Below are positions 14,916 to 17,514 of a stretch of DNA of 17,514 bases, piece by piece. The stretch is from positions 1 to 17,514 of the forward strand of contig DJSP01000071.1 of NCBI GenBank assembly GCA_002438065.1, in the 5' to 3' direction. Position 1 is the first letter of the stretch. The number at the start of each line of letters is the position of its first letter. The notes beneath the pieces are model-generated. The model had not been told where the DNA came from and ran no database searches. It worked only from the letters and a program-made list of their open reading frames with translations. The position numbers and the translations under genes are program-made. This DNA is from Caryophanales bacterium UBA6331. GTDB lineage: Bacteria; Bacillota_I; Bacilli_A; RF39; UBA660.

Positions 14916-14966
14916 AAAAAAGATTATATCCTAATATTAATTTATTAGAAATATAATCTTTTTATT
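14916..14966. terminator. Bidirectional terminator between LCP and amidase genes
   Basis: AAAAAGATTATAT (left arm ending 14929) pairs with ATATAATCTTTTT (14951-14963), and an inner CTAATA/TATTAG stem adds six pairs. A-runs on the left and T-runs on the right let it end both convergent transcripts. Confidence 0.85.
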
Positions 14967-16193
14967 TTATATTGGAATACTTAATTTCTGTCCTATACTA
15001 AGTAAATTACTAGATAAATTATTTAATGATTTTATTTCATTAACAGTTACATTATAGCGTCTTGCAATACTATAAAGATTATCTCCGCTCTTAACTGTAT
15101 AAATAGTTGTACTAACATTTTCACCAGTACTTTTACCCGGAATTATTAATTGTTCACCAATACTTAAACTATTATTACTCTTATTATTCGCGCTCTTTAA
15201 ATCATTTACACTAACATTAAAATTATTAGCTATGCTCCATAAAGTATCTCCCTTTTTTACTACATAAACATTATTTGGAACATTAGAACCACTGCTAATT
15301 ATTAGTCTCTGCCCAATAGATAAAATATTACTAGTTAAATTATTTAAAGACTTAAGTTCAGCAACCGTCATATTATTACTTCTAGCAATTGAATACAAAC
15401 TATCACCCTTTTTAACAATATAATATTTATTATTATCAACACTAGAACCATTATTACTATTTCCACTACTATCTTTAACAATTAATGAATCACCTATAGT
15501 TAAATTATTACTAGTTAAGTTATTTAAAGATTTTAGCCTTTCTACAGTAAGACCATATTTCCTTGCAATACTCCATAAAGTATCTCCTTTTTTAACAACA
15601 TAATAATCACTTCCAGCAAGAGGAACATATTTATAACCAGCATATTCAGTTATAGCCTTAACAACCGCCTCAGCATATTTTTTATAATTATTTTTAAGTT
15701 TATTAGCATCACTCGCATTATCTAAAAAACCATATTCAACAATTAAAGCTTCCGTATTAGGCGTATTCCTCATCATATAATAATAATCTTTATTATAATC
15801 ACTAGGTAATCTTCTTTGATAATATTTTCTAATTAGTTGTCCTTGTTTTTCTAACTCATCTAATATTTTTTTAGCAAGTGTATCTTTATTTCTTAATGCA
15901 TAAATTACTTCAGCCCCTTCTGCTGTCCCATTACCACCGGAATTAATATGATTAGAAACAACAATTACGTCACTCCCATTACCATATTGATCCAGAACTT
16001 TTTGCGGTCTTTCTGAAGCAGGTAAATCAATATCACTATTTCTTGTTAATTTAACTGGAACCCCAAGTTCTTTTAACCTATCATACATATATTTACTTAT
16101 ATCTAAAGTTAAATTTTTTTCAATAATCCCATTACCAGTAGCTCCTGAATCACTACCACCATGACCAGCATCAATTACCACCTTTTTAGCCAT
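14967..16193 (-). CDS. N-acetylmuramoyl-L-alanine amidase (Amidase_3) with four LysM repeats
   Basis: This 408-residue zinc enzyme cuts the amide bond between MurNAc and L-Ala in peptidoglycan. The catalytic domain (3-186) has VVIDAGHGGSDSG with zinc ligand H11, E25 in IEKNL, VSNHINSG with H82, and the catalytic glutamate E153 in LIVEYGFLDN. Four LysM repeats follow (about 197-239, 257-299, 309-352, 364-408), each starting Y-x-V-K-x-G-D-x-L-x-S-I-A, separated by Ser/Asn/Gly linkers; they bind glycan GlcNAc. There is no signal peptide: the protein begins directly with the first beta strand (MAKKVVIDAGHGG). That fits a phage-type endolysin released through a holin, and a holin-like gene lies 2.2 kb away. 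Non-classical export is the alternative. GGGTGTGA stands before the ATG. Confidence 0.95.
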   Translation of the reverse strand: MAKKVVIDAGHGGSDSGATGNGIIEKNLTLDISKYMYDRLKELGVPVKLTRNSDIDLPASERPQKVLDQYGNGSDVIVVSNHINSGGNGTAEGAEVIYALRNKDTLAKKILDELEKQGQLIRKYYQRRLPSDYNKDYYYMMRNTPNTEALIVEYGFLDNASDANKLKNNYKKYAEAVVKAITEYAGYKYVPLAGSDYYVVKKGDTLWSIARKYGLTVERLKSLNNLTSNNLTIGDSLIVKDSSGNSNNGSSVDNNKYYIVKKGDSLYSIARSNNMTVAELKSLNNLTSNILSIGQRLIISSGSNVPNNVYVVKKGDTLWSIANNFNVSVNDLKSANNKSNNSLSIGEQLIIPGKSTGENVSTTIYTVKSGDNLYSIARRYNVTVNEIKSLNNLSSNLLSIGQKLSIPI

Positions 16194-16273
16194 TTATCAT
16201 CACACCCTATATTAACTTATGCATAATTAAATAAAATGCCTATAAAACAAGTAATTATATAATTTTTTATAAC

Positions 16274-16301
16274 AAAAAACTGCAACCCATTATGAATTGC
16301 A
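16274..16301 (-). terminator. Intrinsic terminator between the Fic operon and the amidase
   Basis: On the minus strand an 8-bp stem (16301-16294 with 16288-16281; two G-U pairs) has loop ATAAT and is followed by GT6. The G-U pairs exist only on the minus strand. It lies 230 bases after the Fic stop. The sequence between them (16302-16533) is AT-rich with no supported gene, so either the fic transcript has a long 3' end or something short is encoded there. The remaining 16194-16273 is the amidase promoter region. Confidence 0.6.
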
Positions 16302-16533
16302 AATTATAAATAATTTTAAATATATTTAGTTAATAATCAAGTTATTTAATTTTTCAAAAAATTTTATCGATTTATCATATAATTAATATTTTATAAAATC
16401 AAAAGCCAATATTTATGTATGATTTATTTATAAACAAATTTTCTTCATAACCTACTTTATTATCTTTTAAATAATAAATGTTCATTTATCATTACTACGC
16501 ACCATCTAATAATAGAGGTATATTAATAATATA

Positions 16534-17205
16534 TTATATTTGAATAACTTTCATTAACTCATTAGAACAATAAATATTTATATATTTTAATCTTTCTTCC
16601 TCACTTAAAATTTTACTATTATTTTTAAACATATCTTTTAATTTTATATAGTCTCCATTTATACTATCATGACTAGCAATAATCATATCCATCTTAGATA
16701 CATTTGTAAGATCCAAATATATACCATTTATTTTAGCAAGTGATTCTATAAATACTCTTTGGCTTCTACCATTGCCTTCACGAAAAGGGTGTAAGGCATT
16801 AATATCAGCAAATAATTCTACTAATTTATCTATTGTTGTTTCGTTATCATAATCTACAAAATATTTTTCTTTTTTTAGTTTATTAAATACATCATTACCA
16901 AATGATTCTATATGTTCTGTTAAACAGAATAAATCTTGTTTAGCGATATTACAATTTCTTATATCTCCAGCCCACCTATAAACATCTTGAAATAAATATT
17001 TATGAATATTTTTTAAATACTTAAAATCAAAACAACCTTTTAATGGGTTTTCATTTAATTCATAAGTTCTTAAAGATACAAGTTCTCTTTCAGCATTAAA
17101 TAAATCTTCATAATTTGTAATATTTAGTTTATTAATTAAAACATCTGTTCCTTTATAACAATAACCAGCAGTTTTTTCATAAGCATATTTGTATTTATTA
17201 TCCAT
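16534..17205 (-). CDS. fic: Fic-family AMP-transferase toxin, VbhT-like (class I)
   Basis: This 223-residue protein carries the full Fic active-site loop HPFREGNGRSQR (139-150): H139 as base, E143 for metal, and G-N-G-R-x-x-R for the nucleotide phosphates. The conserved YRWAGDIR element lies at 76-83. Fic proteins of this class move AMP from ATP to a Tyr, Ser or Thr of a target; stand-alone bacterial toxins of this type AMPylate DNA gyrase and topoisomerase IV and stop growth. The N-terminal part has the usual linker helices, with no membrane or secretion signal. The ATG overlaps the antitoxin's end by 8 bases, with AGAGGA inside the antitoxin gene, so toxin synthesis depends on antitoxin translation. 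The active site looks intact. Confidence 0.93.
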   Translation of the reverse strand: MDNKYKYAYEKTAGYCYKGTDVLINKLNITNYEDLFNAERELVSLRTYELNENPLKGCFDFKYLKNIHKYLFQDVYRWAGDIRNCNIAKQDLFCLTEHIESFGNDVFNKLKKEKYFVDYDNETTIDKLVELFADINALHPFREGNGRSQRVFIESLAKINGIYLDLTNVSKMDMIIASHDSINGDYIKLKDMFKNNSKILSEEERLKYINIYCSNELMKVIQI

Positions 17206-17389
17206 AAATTCCTCTATACTTTTCTATAATTTTTCTACGTTCTATTTCTGTTGTAGATTTACCAATTATACAATTATAAATTTTTTGTTTTAGTTCTTTA
17301 GTTAATGGCATGCCCTCTTGAGCCATAGCACCAGCAACTTTTTTTATTTTTTCTTGTATCTCTTTTTCAGTTTGCTTTTTATTATTCAT
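17198..17389 (-). CDS. VbhA-like antitoxin of the Fic toxin
   Basis: This 63-residue helical protein from ATG 17389 (an in-frame TTG at 17410 lacks a better site; GTGTGA precedes the ATG) lies directly before fic and overlaps it by 8 bases. Helix KIKKVAGAMAQEGMPLT carries the inhibitory element: E25-G26 correspond to the E-G of the [S/T]-x-x-x-E-[G/N] motif, whose Glu blocks the ATP gamma-phosphate in the Fic site. The usual Ser/Thr is Ala here (A21). The rest (LTKELKQKIYNCIIGKSTTEI) follows the VbhA layout of three short helices. The role is antitoxin binding and holding the Fic enzyme inactive, probably with autoregulation. Confidence 0.85.
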   Translation of the reverse strand: MNNKKQTEKEIQEKIKKVAGAMAQEGMPLTKELKQKIYNCIIGKSTTEIERRKIIEKYRGIYG

Positions 17390-17427
17390 TAAAATCACAC
17401 ACTTTCTCAAGTTTTTTTAACATACAT

Positions 17428-17436
17428 ATTATACCA
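17428..17436 (-). promoter_or_regulatory. Extended -10 promoter of the antitoxin-Fic operon
   Basis: On the minus strand TGG-TATAAT forms an extended -10, 39 bases before the antitoxin ATG. The start would fall near 17421. No clear -35 is seen. Confidence 0.5.
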
Positions 17437-17461
17437 CAAATTGCTTAATATATCATTAATT

Positions 17462-17513
17462 TAGGTTAATTTGATAGTGTTTACAAAGTCGGGGAGTTAC
17501 TATTCACAACCTA
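17462..17513 (+). other. Foldable GC-richer segment at the right edge, possibly a truncated riboswitch leader
   Basis: TAGGTT (17462-17467) pairs with AACCTA (17508-17513), and inside this GATAGT (17473-17478) pairs with ACTATT (17499-17504, one G-U on the plus strand). The loop holds AAAGTCGGGGAGTT, GC-rich for this region. GGGGAGT resembles the start of yybP-ykoY (manganese) riboswitches, but the conserved remainder would lie off the edge, so this is a hint only. Confidence 0.2.
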
Positions 17514-17514
17514 G

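Noticed and set aside
15000..15610. Repeated DNA segments as a possible CRISPR or tandem repeat
   Set aside because: These are the four diverged LysM coding repeats of the amidase, with protein-level rather than exact DNA repetition.
16399..16485. 28-codon minus-strand ORF after fic
   Set aside because: It has no ribosome binding site, and this length is expected by chance at 75% AT.
1..17514. TGA reassigned to Trp across the window (code 4)
   Set aside because: About two dozen Trp codons in intact, recognisable genes are all TGG. In an AT-rich code-4 genome most would be TGA and break those genes.

Overview
The window is about 75% A+T and looks like chromosome from a cell-walled, low-GC Firmicute of the Bacilli/Erysipelotrichia or RF39-like gut type. 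The reasons are a LytR-CpsA-Psr (LCP) protein with a PASTA-like tail, a LysM amidase, strong AGGAGG/AGGTGA ribosome binding sites, compact intrinsic terminators, and about two dozen Trp codons that are all TGG in the intact genes. TGA is therefore treated as stop. The lineage is inferred from gene content, not from a marker gene.

Left end (1-2041). A truncated Panacea (SocA/GepA-like) gene runs off the left edge on the minus strand behind a good sigma-A promoter. Just upstream is a very small minus-strand unit: extended -10, near-perfect 16-bp hairpin and U-run, predicting a RNA of about 43 nt. A plus-strand pair follows: a phage-type dNMP-kinase-like P-loop protein and a short-chain dehydrogenase (SDR) with a long insertion.

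Middle (2084-9299, all minus). One tightly packed five-gene operon encodes, in transcription order, a two-FtsX-domain ABC permease, its ATPase, a membrane-anchored M13 zinc metallopeptidase, a small membrane protein with four extracellular cysteines, and a CPBP intramembrane protease. The combination suggests export, trimming or destruction of a peptide at the cell surface. The last gene appears to be missing one A in an A8 run near its start. A promoter and a terminator-like hairpin lie in the operon leader, and a small XRE-type regulator is divergent from it (9658).

Right-middle (9982-16193). Here are a small membrane-protein gene broken by an in-frame TGA; a secreted, C-terminally anchored protein with cadherin-like beta-sandwich repeats and a small anchored partner; a phage-like holin plus a membrane-anchored coiled-coil protein; the LCP-PASTA protein; and an N-acetylmuramoyl-L-alanine amidase with four LysM repeats and no signal peptide. 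The holin, coiled-coil protein and leaderless amidase resemble a phage lysis module split around a host wall gene.

Right end (16534-17514). A Fic (AMP-transferase type) toxin with its VbhA-like antitoxin is translated from overlapping genes. Beyond its promoter, the last 50 bases hold a GC-richer, foldable segment cut by the window edge.
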